Notes under the pieces: model-generated
The model's input: the letters and a program-made list of their open reading frames with translations, nothing else
Told to the model about the DNA's origin: nothing
The model's database searches: none
Part shown: positions 1-9,330 of the stretch, piece after piece
Layout of the letters: every line of letters begins with the position of its first letter
How positions within the stretch are numbered: position 1 is the stretch's first letter
Assembly: GCA_002689995.1 (NCBI GenBank)
Contig: NZIV01000060.1
Location: 9,292 to 51,422 of the forward strand
Length of the DNA: 42,131 nt
Source: Fidelibacterota bacterium
Lineage (GTDB): Bacteria > Fidelibacterota > Marinisomatia > SCGC-AAA003-L08 > GCA-2689995
Direction of reading: 5' to 3'
Made by a program: the position numbers and the translations under genes

Positions 1-3000
1 CTATTAACAAATCATGGTGTTGAAGATGTTAGAGTTAAAACTTCTGGAAGTAGTTATGATTCATGGATGAGAAATAATTTGGAGGATGGAGTCTTATTTT
101 TTAATTATCGTGGATACCTTGGTGTAAGTGGTTTTGGTAATTCAGATGTAGATAACGCTAATAATGGTATAATGCTACCATTTGCTACAATATTAACCTG
201 TGGAACAAATTCTTTTGCTGAAGATAATTCAAGTTTAACTGAACACTTTTTTAAAGCTGGTACAGTCGCAAATCCAAGAGGTGCTGTTGCCGCTGTAGGA
301 ACTGCTACCTATAATACTCATACATTATTTAATAATATTGTAAATATGGGTATGTACGATGGATTATTTAGTAAAAAATTATCAACAGCAGGCGCAGTAT
401 TGGCAAATGGAAAATTAGCACTAGATATGACATATCCTGGTGATCCTGATAATTGGATTTCTGCATTTACACATTGGAATAACCTTATTGGTGACCCTTC
501 AACTCACTTATGGACAACTACTCCAAGTCTAATGAATGCTTCTTATTTTAGTTCATTAGCGGTAGGAACAAATTATTTAGATGTAAATGTACAAAATATT
601 GATGGAAGTCCAGTAAGCTCTGCAAAAATAACACTTTACAAAGAAGATGAGGTCTTTATTAATTCATTTACAGATGAAAATGGATTTGTAAATATACCAT
701 TAACTTACTTAGGTGCTGGAGATATCTCTCTGGTGGTAACAAAACAAGGATATAAGCCTATAATTTCAAATTTGACAATTGAAAATCCAAATGGTGGAGT
801 GGCTAACTTAGATCCAGATTCTAGTATTATTATTAATGATTCAAATGGAAATAATAATCAAGAAATTAACCCTGGAGAATTAATTAATTTATCAATACCC
901 ATAAAAAATTATGGCAATTCAGTACTAAATAATATTGATATTTTATTATCTTCATCATCTGAATTAGTAACTATTATCAATGATAATCAAATTGTTAATT
1001 CTTTAAATGCTGGTAATTCAACGGATGTAAGTGGTTTTTCTTTTCAGTTAGATTTGGGTGCAAAACATAATGAAAACTTAGGTTTAAAGCTTGTAATAAA
1101 TTCTGGCGATCATTCCTGGGAATCTCAAATTAATTTAATGGTTAATGGATTTGATTTTGAAATAGTAAATATAGTATCTGGAGATGGATCAGCTATAAAT
1201 CCTGGAGAAATACAGGGATTTAATATTAATTTATTAAACAAAGGTGTAATTCAAAGTGATGAAGTAACTGGAACTGTAAGTACTAATTATTCTGAGGTAA
1301 CTATAACTAATGATGAAGTGAATTGGACTACTTTAGCTCCTAATTCAAGTAATGTATCTACTAGTTTATTTGTGATTGATATTAGTAGTTCTGTAGTAAA
1401 TGGGACACTCGTTAATTTTGAACTTGAATTATTAGCTGAATCTGGATTTTTAAGAGTTATTCCATTTAGTATACAGATTGGTCGAACTACAGATAATGAT
1501 CCTTCAGGTCCAGATGAATATGGTTATTACATATACGATTCAAATGATCTTAATTATGATTTAGCTCCAAGCTATGATTGGGTTGAGATTAATCCAGAAC
1601 TTGGAGGTAACGGCCAAAGTTTAAATTTAAATCATAATGGTAATGGTGAATGGAGTGGTAATGGTCCTAGTACACAAGTAGAATTACCATTTGAATTTAG
1701 ATTTTACGGAATAGATTATGATATAATTACAATATGTACTAATGGTTGGATTTCATTCGGTGAATCCAATTCTGAAGCATTTAGAAATTATTCAATACCA
1801 GGGGCCGGAGGTCCTCCTTCTATGGTTGCAGTCTTCTGGGATGATCTAAAAACAAGTCAAGGTAATGTATATACCTATACTGATCCAAATAATAATTATT
1901 TTGTAGTTGAGTGGTCTAATATGAGGACTTATGACCAAAACTCAGATGAAGATTTCCAAATTATACTTTATAATAATCCAGTTATGCCAAATGGTGATGG
2001 TGAAATCAAACTTCAGTACAAGACATTTAATAATACATCTGTAGGTGATTTTAATGCTTATCCTCCAAGGCATGGTGGTTATGCTACAATTGGAATTGAA
2101 AATCATTTTACTGACGTTGGATTAGAATACACATTTAATAATAATTATTTAGAAGGAGCATCTCAGTTAGAAAATGGAAGTGCATTATTTATAACAACAC
2201 GTTCACCAATACCATTACCAGTTCCTGAAATATCATATTCATATGATAATATGGACTTTGAATTAAATATTGATAACTTAGATAATTCTTCATTAACGGT
2301 ATCAAATATAGGTGAAGAAGGCTCTGTTATGACATATTCTTTAACAAAATCTGGAGTTAATCCTTTTGAAGTTATTGGTGGAAGTGATATCTTTGGTCAT
2401 GTATGGAGTGATTCAGATTTAGATGAAGAGATTGATTATAACTGGATTGATATAGATGGGGTTGGAAATTTATTAACATTCCCACATAACGATGAATCTG
2501 CTAATCCGATTGATATAGGATTCGGATTTAATTTTTATGGAGTAACTTATTCTGAATTAATAGTTAATCCAAATGGATGGATTGGTTTTGGAGAAGATAA
2601 TACTACGTGGAGTAATACTAACCTCCCTTCAAATTCGGCACCAAAACCTGCAATTTTTGGTTTTTGGGATGATTTGAATCCTGTTGCTACTGATCCTACA
2701 GGATGTCCTGAAGGTAGTGGTTTTGTATATTATCAGAATTTTGAGGATAAATTAGTGGTTTGGTTTAATAATGTTATACGATGTACCTCAAGTCCAGAGT
2801 TTAGTGGAGTTTTTGATTTTCAATTTGTACTTCATCAAAATGGCGATATAGATTTAAACTATAGAGAAATGGATGGTAACGTTGGCAGTGCAACAATTGG
2901 ATTTCAAAATGCTGATGGTACTTTAGCAATGCTTGTAGCATATGATAATGATTATATGCAGTCTCAGCGAACATTAAGTTTTAAGAAATTAGATACTGTT

Positions 3001-3363
3001 GATTGGTTATACTTTGAAGGTGAAATTTCAGGTGAATTAATGTATAATGAAACCTCTATTATTGATATTATTATTGATGCATCTGAATTAAATCTTGGTA
3101 ACTATCAAGCAGAAATATTACTATCATCTAGTGTTCAACCAACAATTAATATACCTGTAAATTTAATGGTAACAGATTATGTACTATTGGGAGACGTTAA
3201 TTTTGACGAACAAGTTAATGTTACAGATATTGTACTGATTATTTCATTTATTCTTGGACAACTAACTCCAGATTTTAACCAAGAGTTTGCTGCAGACTTA
3301 AGTGGAGATGGGGTTGTAAATGTTGTTGATATTGTTCAAGTAATTGACTTAATCCTAGAGTAA
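1..3363 (+). CDS. Secreted gingipain-like (C25) peptidase-family protein with C-terminal dockerin, 5' end missing
   Basis: The reading frame is open from base 1, so this is the last 1120 residues of a larger protein; the ATG at 67 lies inside the peptidase domain and is not the start. The first ~175 residues resemble the C25 cysteine-peptidase core: an NYRGYLG strand, then ILTCGTNSF with the candidate nucleophile Cys (codon 199-201). In gingipains the first motif carries the catalytic His (GHG); here the place is Tyr (codon 115-117), so activity is doubtful. Next come a carboxypeptidase-regulatory-like beta domain (nt ~570-790), CARDB/Ig-like stretches, and two copies of a beta domain with an FYG...NGWI.FGE...WDDL pattern (nt ~1495-2180 and ~2390-2970). 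The C-terminus (nt ~3184-3360) is a dockerin: GDVNFDEQVNVTDIV and DLSGDGVVNVVDIV are paired calcium-binding loops. No T9SS sorting domain follows. Probably exported and surface or extracellular (inference). Confidence 0.8.
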   Translation, partial: LLTNHGVEDVRVKTSGSSYDSWMRNNLEDGVLFFNYRGYLGVSGFGNSDVDNANNGIMLPFATILTCGTNSFAEDNSSLTEHFFKAGTVANPRGAVAAVGTATYNTHTLFNNIVNMGMYDGLFSKKLSTAGAVLANGKLALDMTYPGDPDNWISAFTHWNNLIGDPSTHLWTTTPSLMNASYFSSLAVGTNYLDVNVQNIDGSPVSSAKITLYKEDEVFINSFTDENGFVNIPLTYLGAGDISLVVTKQGYKPIISNLTIENPNGGVANLDPDSSIIINDSNGNNNQEINPGELINLSIPIKNYGNSVLNNIDILLSSSSELVTIINDNQIVNSLNAGNSTDVSGFSFQLDLGAKHNENLGLKLVINSGDHSWESQINLMVNGFDFEIVNIVSGDGSAINPGEIQGFNINLLNKGVIQSDEVTGTVSTNYSEVTITNDEVNWTTLAPNSSNVSTSLFVIDISSSVVNGTLVNFELELLAESGFLRVIPFSIQIGRTTDNDPSGPDEYGYYIYDSNDLNYDLAPSYDWVEINPELGGNGQSLNLNHNGNGEWSGNGPSTQVELPFEFRFYGIDYDIITICTNGWISFGESNSEAFRNYSIPGAGGPPSMVAVFWDDLKTSQGNVYTYTDPNNNYFVVEWSNMRTYDQNSDEDFQIILYNNPVMPNGDGEIKLQYKTFNNTSVGDFNAYPPRHGGYATIGIENHFTDVGLEYTFNNNYLEGASQLENGSALFITTRSPIPLPVPEISYSYDNMDFELNIDNLDNSSLTVSNIGEEGSVMTYSLTKSGVNPFEVIGGSDIFGHVWSDSDLDEEIDYNWIDIDGVGNLLTFPHNDESANPIDIGFGFNFYGVTYSELIVNPNGWIGFGEDNTTWSNTNLPSNSAPKPAIFGFWDDLNPVATDPTGCPEGSGFVYYQNFEDKLVVWFNNVIRCTSSPEFSGVFDFQFVLHQNGDIDLNYREMDGNVGSATIGFQNADGTLAMLVAYDNDYMQSQRTLSFKKLDTVDWLYFEGEISGELMYNETSIIDIIIDASELNLGNYQAEILLSSSVQPTINIPVNLMVTDYVLLGDVNFDEQVNVTDIVLIISFILGQLTPDFNQEFAADLSGDGVVNVVDIVQVIDLILE

Positions 3364-3381
3364 AAAAAATAAAAATACTAT

Positions 3382-3413
3382 AAAATATCCCTTAAGTTTT
3401 TAAGGGATATTTT
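3382..3413. terminator. Perfect 14-bp hairpin, probable bidirectional terminator
   Basis: AAAATATCCCTTAA (3382-3395), a GTTT loop, and TTAAGGGATATTTT (3400-3413) pair without mismatch, 18 bases after the stop of the C25-family gene. The upper strand runs into T-rich sequence and the lower strand into a longer T-rich tract (3361-3381), so it can stop transcription from both convergent neighbours. The remaining 3414-3592 stretch shows nothing else that I can support. Confidence 0.8.
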
Positions 3414-3592
3414 ATTAAATAGATATATTATATTTATGTTTATCCAAATATAGTTTCCTTGATTTTATTAATATACCTATTTTCATTGTATTATTGACTA
3501 ATTAAGAAAAAAATATTTAATATAAATAATGAAATAAATCTTATTAAGATACTCCTTAAAATAGGTTAAAACTAAATTAATTGACTATAATA

Positions 3593-5551
3593 CTAAGATT
3601 CATCTGATGCTAAAACAATTAAACCATCATTCTTATTTAAATAAAATTCTTTATTTTTTTTAGGAATTACTTTTATACCAAACATTTTTTTACTATTTTT
3701 TTGTTCAGAATAAAGTTGAACACCTAATGGAACTTCATTTCGTAATTGAGCCGCCTCAACACATTCACCATATTTAATTTTATTTTCGTTATCATTATCA
3801 AATGGAAAATAATAACTGATTGGTTTAATATATAGTTCACTACCATCGGCATGAAATAAATCATTATATACATCTAGGGCTAATGGTTCTTCTGATACTT
3901 GAGCAATTATTTGAGAGACAAACTGGTTAGATACCATGAAATCTTCAACTCCACTTTTTAAAATAATATCTATATTCTCACTATCCATTACTTCAGTAAT
4001 AATCTTTGGCCATTTTTTATCATTTAATCTAAGTATTTGTCTGACTCGAATTAAAAGTGAGATAACATATGCATCCATTTCTTCTATTGTTGCACCTCCT
4101 GGAGATAATATCAGTAAACTATCAAAGCTAGAGGGATTAATGCATAGTAATTTTTCTGTATTATTTAAATCAATTTCAGTTACTAATATTTTAATATTTG
4201 GATATTTTTTTAATAAATTTTCTATAAAATAATCCATATTATTATTTTTTTCAGTTACAAATGTACATATTTCAGAATTATTTGGTAAATAACTACATAA
4301 CTTTTCCATTATAAGTTCAGTTTTAGAGGTCCAATTAAGCATAGCTACTTTTTGATTTCTTAACTTCCTATTAATCTTTGGTATCGACCTAATTTTTGGT
4401 GTATATATTGGTTCACTATAATATTTTATTGTTGAGTCATCCTCAGCAAATATAATTAATTCATCATTATCTTCAATCTGTGTATCTTTAGGTGGATTTA
4501 GAATTATTTTTCCTTCTTTATTATGAATACCCAGTGGAGTACTACTTTTAAATCTATTTATACTATCTGCAAAAGTTAAATTTTCTCCCCAACCTTTTTC
4601 TGGTTTATAAAAATAGAATTCATTCCCGTCAAATCCAACCATGTCACTGTATACAACAGATAAACCATTCCTACTTAGAGCAAGTTGTGCAATCATCCTG
4701 GATAGAACACTTACCTCATTTAAGGCCTTTACGATCCCATCTGATATATTCTCAGCTAATTCTCTATCTCTATTTGAATGTATTTCACAAATAATAGGTG
4801 GATGACTATTTCCTGAACATACAGCAATAATTGACATTATTGATTTTAAAACTAAAGCATCAGCTAATTTTAGTTCTATTTTTGGTTTCCAACTTGCAGA
4901 ACTATTCATAATAATTATCGATTTTGCATGATTAGCTTTTACTTTTTTTAAATTATTAATATTTGTTACAACACCTGACCTTGTTATAATTCTTGTAGAA
5001 ACAAAATCTGAAATATTATCTCTAATAATATTGTCCATTGTTTCCTTATCGTCTTCTGCTAAAATTACTATAGCAGCATCAGATTCAGATTCATTGGCTT
5101 CAATTAACTCTTTAATAATTTCAAGAATTCGATCTCCAAATCCTAAAATTAAAGTATGGTTATTTTCCAAAACTAAGCTTCTTCCTCTACGGAGTTCATC
5201 AAGTTTAGCTTCAAAAACACTAGTAATAAATGCAACCATGCTAGAGAATAAAATTAATCCTCCCATAACACCAATTATTGATGTCAATTTTCCAGCCCAG
5301 TTACTATCACCATCAGTTTCAGCAGCAGATCCTTCCATAACAGCTACATATACACGCCAAGGTATTTCAAAATAACTTGTTAAAGAATCATCTGGTATAA
5401 TTGCTTCTGCAATAAAACGTAATATTACTATAAAAACAAATCCGAGAAAAAACATTGTTAATAAAGCTATAAATATTGAGAGACTACCTTTTGACATAAA
5501 ATTATCAATTGCATAATTAAGTCTCATCTTTATTGGATAGTTTTTTTTCAT
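3593..5551 (-). CDS. CASTOR/POLLUX-type ion channel with RCK-like domains
   Basis: 652 residues. Two hydrophobic segments lie near the N-terminus (about residues 24-50 and 88-112), separated by a pore-loop-sized stretch (YFEIPWRVYVAVMEGSAAE) that lacks the TVGYG potassium filter. The following arginine-rich linker (LDELRRGRS) and NHTLILGFGDR, a Rossmann-type start, are hallmarks of the CASTOR/POLLUX/DMI1 family, whose plant members are nuclear-envelope cation channels and whose bacterial members are mostly uncharacterised. Two RCK/TrkA-N-like halves follow (about 130-370 and 395-652). The start ATG overlaps the hemL stop as TAATG, so it is translated with the heme operon as its last gene. A role in ion or metal homeostasis linked to heme supply would be inference only. 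Confidence 0.8.
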   Translation of the reverse strand: MKKNYPIKMRLNYAIDNFMSKGSLSIFIALLTMFFLGFVFIVILRFIAEAIIPDDSLTSYFEIPWRVYVAVMEGSAAETDGDSNWAGKLTSIIGVMGGLILFSSMVAFITSVFEAKLDELRRGRSLVLENNHTLILGFGDRILEIIKELIEANESESDAAIVILAEDDKETMDNIIRDNISDFVSTRIITRSGVVTNINNLKKVKANHAKSIIIMNSSASWKPKIELKLADALVLKSIMSIIAVCSGNSHPPIICEIHSNRDRELAENISDGIVKALNEVSVLSRMIAQLALSRNGLSVVYSDMVGFDGNEFYFYKPEKGWGENLTFADSINRFKSSTPLGIHNKEGKIILNPPKDTQIEDNDELIIFAEDDSTIKYYSEPIYTPKIRSIPKINRKLRNQKVAMLNWTSKTELIMEKLCSYLPNNSEICTFVTEKNNNMDYFIENLLKKYPNIKILVTEIDLNNTEKLLCINPSSFDSLLILSPGGATIEEMDAYVISLLIRVRQILRLNDKKWPKIITEVMDSENIDIILKSGVEDFMVSNQFVSQIIAQVSEEPLALDVYNDLFHADGSELYIKPISYYFPFDNDNENKIKYGECVEAAQLRNEVPLGVQLYSEQKNSKKMFGIKVIPKKNKEFYLNKNDGLIVLASDES

Positions 5552-6840
5552 TATATTGATTTACAAAATTCTTTAAAAATTTTTAATACTTTGTCAAAAT
5601 GGTTTATTTTATGAGAATTTGATATAAAAAAAGCTTCATAAGCTGATGGCGGTAAATATATATTATTATTTAAAAAATATCCATGCATAGAGTTATAAAT
5701 ATCTATTTTAGTATTTAGAACATCCTCAAAATTATTAACTTCTAAATTTGTGAAAAATAAGCCAACCATTGAACCATACTGATTAACAATTAAGGGTATT
5801 TTATGTTCTTTAGCAATTTCTCTAAAACCATTAGATAAATATTTTACTGATTTTTCAAGAGAATCATAAAATCCTTTAGATTTAAGTTCCATTAATGTTG
5901 ATATACCACCTGCCATTGCTATAGGATTCCCTGATAGAGTACCTGCTTGATATATAGATCCTTCGGGCGCTATTTTAGACATGATTTCTTTTTTTCCTCC
6001 ATATGCCCCAACGGGAAGACCACCTCCTATAATTTTCCCTAAGGTTGTTAAATCTGGAATAACATTTAATAATTCTTGTGCACCTCCATATGATACTCTA
6101 AAACCTGTCATTACCTCATCAAAAATTAATATTGAACCATACCTGTTACATAATTTGCGAAGATCCTTCAAAAAATCACTTTTTGGTTTTACCACTCCCA
6201 TATTACCGCATATAGGTTCTAAGATTACTGCAGCAATTTTATTAGGATTATTTTCAAATATTTTTTCTACAGCGTTTATATCATTAAAATTTACAGTAAT
6301 TGTTGACTCAACAACTGCTTTTGGTATACCTGGACTCGAGGGCTGACCTAGTGTAGCTAAACCAGAACCTGCTTTTGAAAGAAAAAAATCAGCATGTCCA
6401 TGATAGCATCCTTCAAATTTTATTATTATATCTCTATTTGTATATCCACGTGCTAATCTAACAGCACTCATTGTTGCTTCAGTGCCAGAATTAACAAAAC
6501 GAACTTTTTCTATCGAAGGTACAGCATCAATAACTAATTGAGCTAAAATATTTTCTTTTTTTGTTGGTGCACCAAAAGTAGTTCCATCATCAAGAGCTTC
6601 CTTTATTGCAGATATAATTTTAGGATTTGAGTGACCTAATATTAAGGGTCCCCAAGAACCAGTAAAGTCTAAAAATTCATTTCCATCTTCATCATATATA
6701 AAAGGTCCATTTCCTTTTTTAATAAAATGAGGTATACCACCTACTGATTTAAATGATCTAACAGGACTATTCACCCCTCCAGGCATAAGTTTTTTTGCAA
6801 TTTCATATAATTGTTCTGATTGTTGTTTTTTTATTTTCAT
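5551..6840 (-). CDS. hemL: Glutamate-1-semialdehyde 2,1-aminomutase
   Basis: 429 residues, normal family length. It is a fold-type I PLP enzyme that moves the amino group of glutamate-1-semialdehyde to give 5-aminolevulinate, the second step of the C5 route started by HemA. The N-terminal MPGGVNSPVRSF, the PLP phosphate-binding NSGTEA (about residues 117-122), CYHGHAD, and the cofactor lysine in TLGKIIGGGLPVGAYGG (Lys269) are all present. It is last of the hem genes, 108 bases after hemB, and shares the A of TAATG with the channel gene. The gap before it could hold a secondary promoter but I see no convincing one. Confidence 0.97.
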   Translation of the reverse strand: MKIKKQQSEQLYEIAKKLMPGGVNSPVRSFKSVGGIPHFIKKGNGPFIYDEDGNEFLDFTGSWGPLILGHSNPKIISAIKEALDDGTTFGAPTKKENILAQLVIDAVPSIEKVRFVNSGTEATMSAVRLARGYTNRDIIIKFEGCYHGHADFFLSKAGSGLATLGQPSSPGIPKAVVESTITVNFNDINAVEKIFENNPNKIAAVILEPICGNMGVVKPKSDFLKDLRKLCNRYGSILIFDEVMTGFRVSYGGAQELLNVIPDLTTLGKIIGGGLPVGAYGGKKEIMSKIAPEGSIYQAGTLSGNPIAMAGGISTLMELKSKGFYDSLEKSVKYLSNGFREIAKEHKIPLIVNQYGSMVGLFFTNLEVNNFEDVLNTKIDIYNSMHGYFLNNNIYLPPSAYEAFFISNSHKINHFDKVLKIFKEFCKSI

Positions 6841-6948
6841 AATATTAAATGGTAAAAAAGTTTAATTCACTTATTTTCTAACCATTAATTTCCTTTTTAA
6901 TTTTTTTGTAGAGTCGAGTCAGATAAAGATAAAAATAATTATTTCAAA

Positions 6949-7935
6949 CTAATTATTAAATTCTTTAGCATATTCCTTCGCAAAATAGGATATTATAATA
7001 TCTGCACCAGCACGTTTTATGGATAATAATAACTCATCTCTTACTTTAACACCATTTATCCAGCCTTTTTGTGAAGCGGCTTTTATCATTGAATATTCAC
7101 CACTTACATTATATGCTGCAATAGGTGAAAAAGATACAGCTTTAATCTGTTGAATAATATCCATATATGCCATAGCTGGTTTTACCATAAGAATATCTGC
7201 ACCTTCTTTTAAATCAATTTTGGCTTCCTTAATTGCTTCACGTGTATTACCAGGATCCATTTGATACTGTCTACGATCACCAAATTGAGGTGTAGATTCA
7301 GCTGCTTCTCTAAATGGTCCATAAAATGCAGACGCATATTTAACAGCGTAACTCATAATTGAAATATCTATAAAATTATATTCATCTAAAGCTTTTCGTA
7401 TAGCTCCAATCATACCATCCATCATACCTGATGGAGCTACCATATCCACGCCTGCTTCTGCATGAGAGATAACCTGTTTCTGTAAAAATAGTAATGTAGC
7501 ATCATTATTTACTTCATTATTTTCAATAATTCCACAATGTCCATGATTAGTGTACTCACACATACATACATCACTAATAATAAACATTTCAGGGAAGCGT
7601 GATTTTATATCTCTAATTGTTTGTTGAATAATTCCACTTTCTGAAATAGCATTCATACCATTTTTGTCTTTTTCATCTGGAATTCCAAATAAAATAATAC
7701 GATCCAAACCAAGTTTTAATAATGATTCTACTTCCTTTAATATTGAATCTGGAGAAAAATGATATACTCCTGGCATAGATGAAATTTCTGATTTTAATTT
7801 TATACCATTACGAACAAATAAAGGGTAAACTAAATCGTCAATAGCTAGAAAATTTTCTCTAACAATTCTACGAATCACATTATTTTTTCTTAATCTTCGA
7901 GGCCTTAATACCAAATTAAATTTATTTTTATTCAT
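6949..7935 (-). CDS. hemB: Porphobilinogen synthase (5-aminolevulinate dehydratase)
   Basis: 328 residues. It condenses two 5-aminolevulinates to porphobilinogen. Both Schiff-base lysines are visible: Lys199 in [15 protein letters not shown] and Lys252 in MVKPAMAY. The [14 protein letters not shown] segment keeps three cysteines (124, 126, 134), the pattern of zinc-dependent enzymes rather than the aspartate-rich magnesium type. It lies between hemY (54-base gap) and hemL (108-base gap), the loosest spacings in the operon. Confidence 0.97.
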   Translation of the reverse strand: MNKNKFNLVLRPRRLRKNNVIRRIVRENFLAIDDLVYPLFVRNGIKLKSEISSMPGVYHFSPDSILKEVESLLKLGLDRIILFGIPDEKDKNGMNAISESGIIQQTIRDIKSRFPEMFIISDVCMCEYTNHGHCGIIENNEVNNDATLLFLQKQVISHAEAGVDMVAPSGMMDGMIGAIRKALDEYNFIDISIMSYAVKYASAFYGPFREAAESTPQFGDRRQYQMDPGNTREAIKEAKIDLKEGADILMVKPAMAYMDIIQQIKAVSFSPIAAYNVSGEYSMIKAASQKGWINGVKVRDELLLSIKRAGADIIISYFAKEYAKEFNN

Positions 7936-7989
7936 AATTTACTCATTAATAATGTATTTAGGAATTTTTAAAATCTAATTTCTTTTATT

Positions 7990-9330
7990 TTAAAATTTTT
8001 CATTTATTAAATTCATACTATTTAAAATTGTATCCTGAATTGATATTCCATTTACAAAGTTACCTGCAAAATAAAATCCTGGTAATTTTAATTCAATAAT
8101 ACCTAAAATCTTATTATAATGTCCATACCCCAAATGATATTGAGGTATAGATTTTTCCCAGATTGTTTCATAATTAAATATTGGCTTAGATTTAATTCCT
8201 AGTAATTTTTCTAAGTCCTTATAAACTAGAGAATATCGTTCTTCTTTACTTAATTTACAGTGTTCTGGATGTCTACTACCTCCCATGAATATAGTAAGAA
8301 GAGACTTACCTTTTGGAGCTCTATTTTTAAATAATGATGATGAAAATAAGATGCCTAATATATTCATATTTTCACATTTAGGAACTAGGACACCAAATCC
8401 AGATAAGTTATGAGGAATACTTTCCGAATTATATCCCAATGATATCGAAATAATTGATGGATAATTAATTTTATTTAACGTGGTAAAATCTTTAAAAGAA
8501 CGACCATTAACTGTAATTTTTTTTAATGAATATGCTGGTATGGTACAAATGACTTTATCATAATTAAGAGTCTTTAATTCATTATTTTGTTTCAATGTTA
8601 TGGTATATCCATCTTTATGTTTGCTAATATCTTTAACTTGAGATTTAGTAAAAATCGATTCCTTATATCGCTTGGCTAATTTCTGGGTAAAAGTATTAAT
8701 GCCACCATTAAATGAAATAGTTTGACGTTTAATTTTATTAATGTCTTTTTTTTCTTTAACTAATCCACCAATAACACTACCATATTTACTTTCTAATTCA
8801 TAAAGCTTAGGAAATGCATATTTTATACTTAAAATATCAGGGTCACCTGCATATGTACCAGCAATAAATGGATTAATTGCATAGTCTAGAAACTCTTTTC
8901 CAAATCTACGTATAAAAAATTGTGAAATAGATTCTTCATTAGACGATTTCTTATTACGTTTGAAAACTTCTATTAAAATTTTAAACTTAGTAGGAAATGA
9001 AAAGAGTGAAGTTGTAATAAAATTGAATATTGAAATAGGTAAGGATAAACATTTTCTATTTTTTACTATATACCGTTTATTAGAGTAAGGTGATGCATTT
9101 TCAATGGATAATTCTAAATCTTTAATCATATCTAAGGTACGTTGGTCAGATAGTAACATTGTATTTGGACCCTTTTCAATAATAAAATTATCGATATTTT
9201 TGGTTTGAATTACTCCGCCAATTTGAGATGATACTTCGAATAAAGTAGCTTTTAAACCCTTTTTTCTCAAATAATATAATGCCGTTAAACCTGAAATACC
9301 ACCACCAATAATACAGATATTTTTATGCAT
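7990..9330 (-). CDS. hemY: Oxygen-dependent protoporphyrinogen IX oxidase, FAD type
   Basis: 446 residues. The N-terminal dinucleotide fold ICIIGGGISGLTALYYLRKKG (Gly-rich loop, residues 9-14) and the C-terminal GFYFAGNFVNGISIQD, which closes the FAD site, mark the HemY/PPOX flavoenzyme family (also named HemG or PgoX). It oxidises protoporphyrinogen IX to protoporphyrin IX at the membrane. Bacterial HemY proteins may instead act on coproporphyrinogen in the Gram-positive pathway; the presence of hemF here favours the protoporphyrin route. The start overlaps the hemH stop by 8 bases. Confidence 0.93.
   Translation of the reverse strand: MHKNICIIGGGISGLTALYYLRKKGLKATLFEVSSQIGGVIQTKNIDNFIIEKGPNTMLLSDQRTLDMIKDLELSIENASPYSNKRYIVKNRKCLSLPISIFNFITTSLFSFPTKFKILIEVFKRNKKSSNEESISQFFIRRFGKEFLDYAINPFIAGTYAGDPDILSIKYAFPKLYELESKYGSVIGGLVKEKKDINKIKRQTISFNGGINTFTQKLAKRYKESIFTKSQVKDISKHKDGYTITLKQNNELKTLNYDKVICTIPAYSLKKITVNGRSFKDFTTLNKINYPSIISISLGYNSESIPHNLSGFGVLVPKCENMNILGILFSSSLFKNRAPKGKSLLTIFMGGSRHPEHCKLSKEERYSLVYKDLEKLLGIKSKPIFNYETIWEKSIPQYHLGYGHYNKILGIIELKLPGFYFAGNFVNGISIQDTILNSMNLINEKF

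Noticed and set aside
67-69. ATG at 67 as the start of the C25-family gene
   Set aside because: The frame is open to base 1 and the residues before it continue the peptidase fold; it is an internal methionine.
3488-3520. TTGACT with a -10-like sequence on the upper strand
   Set aside because: No gene follows on that strand; such matches are common by chance in AT-rich DNA.
6847-6886. AATGGT...ACCATT inverted repeat before hemL as an attenuator or operator
   Set aside because: Arms of only six bases with a long spacer in low-complexity sequence; not distinguishable from chance.
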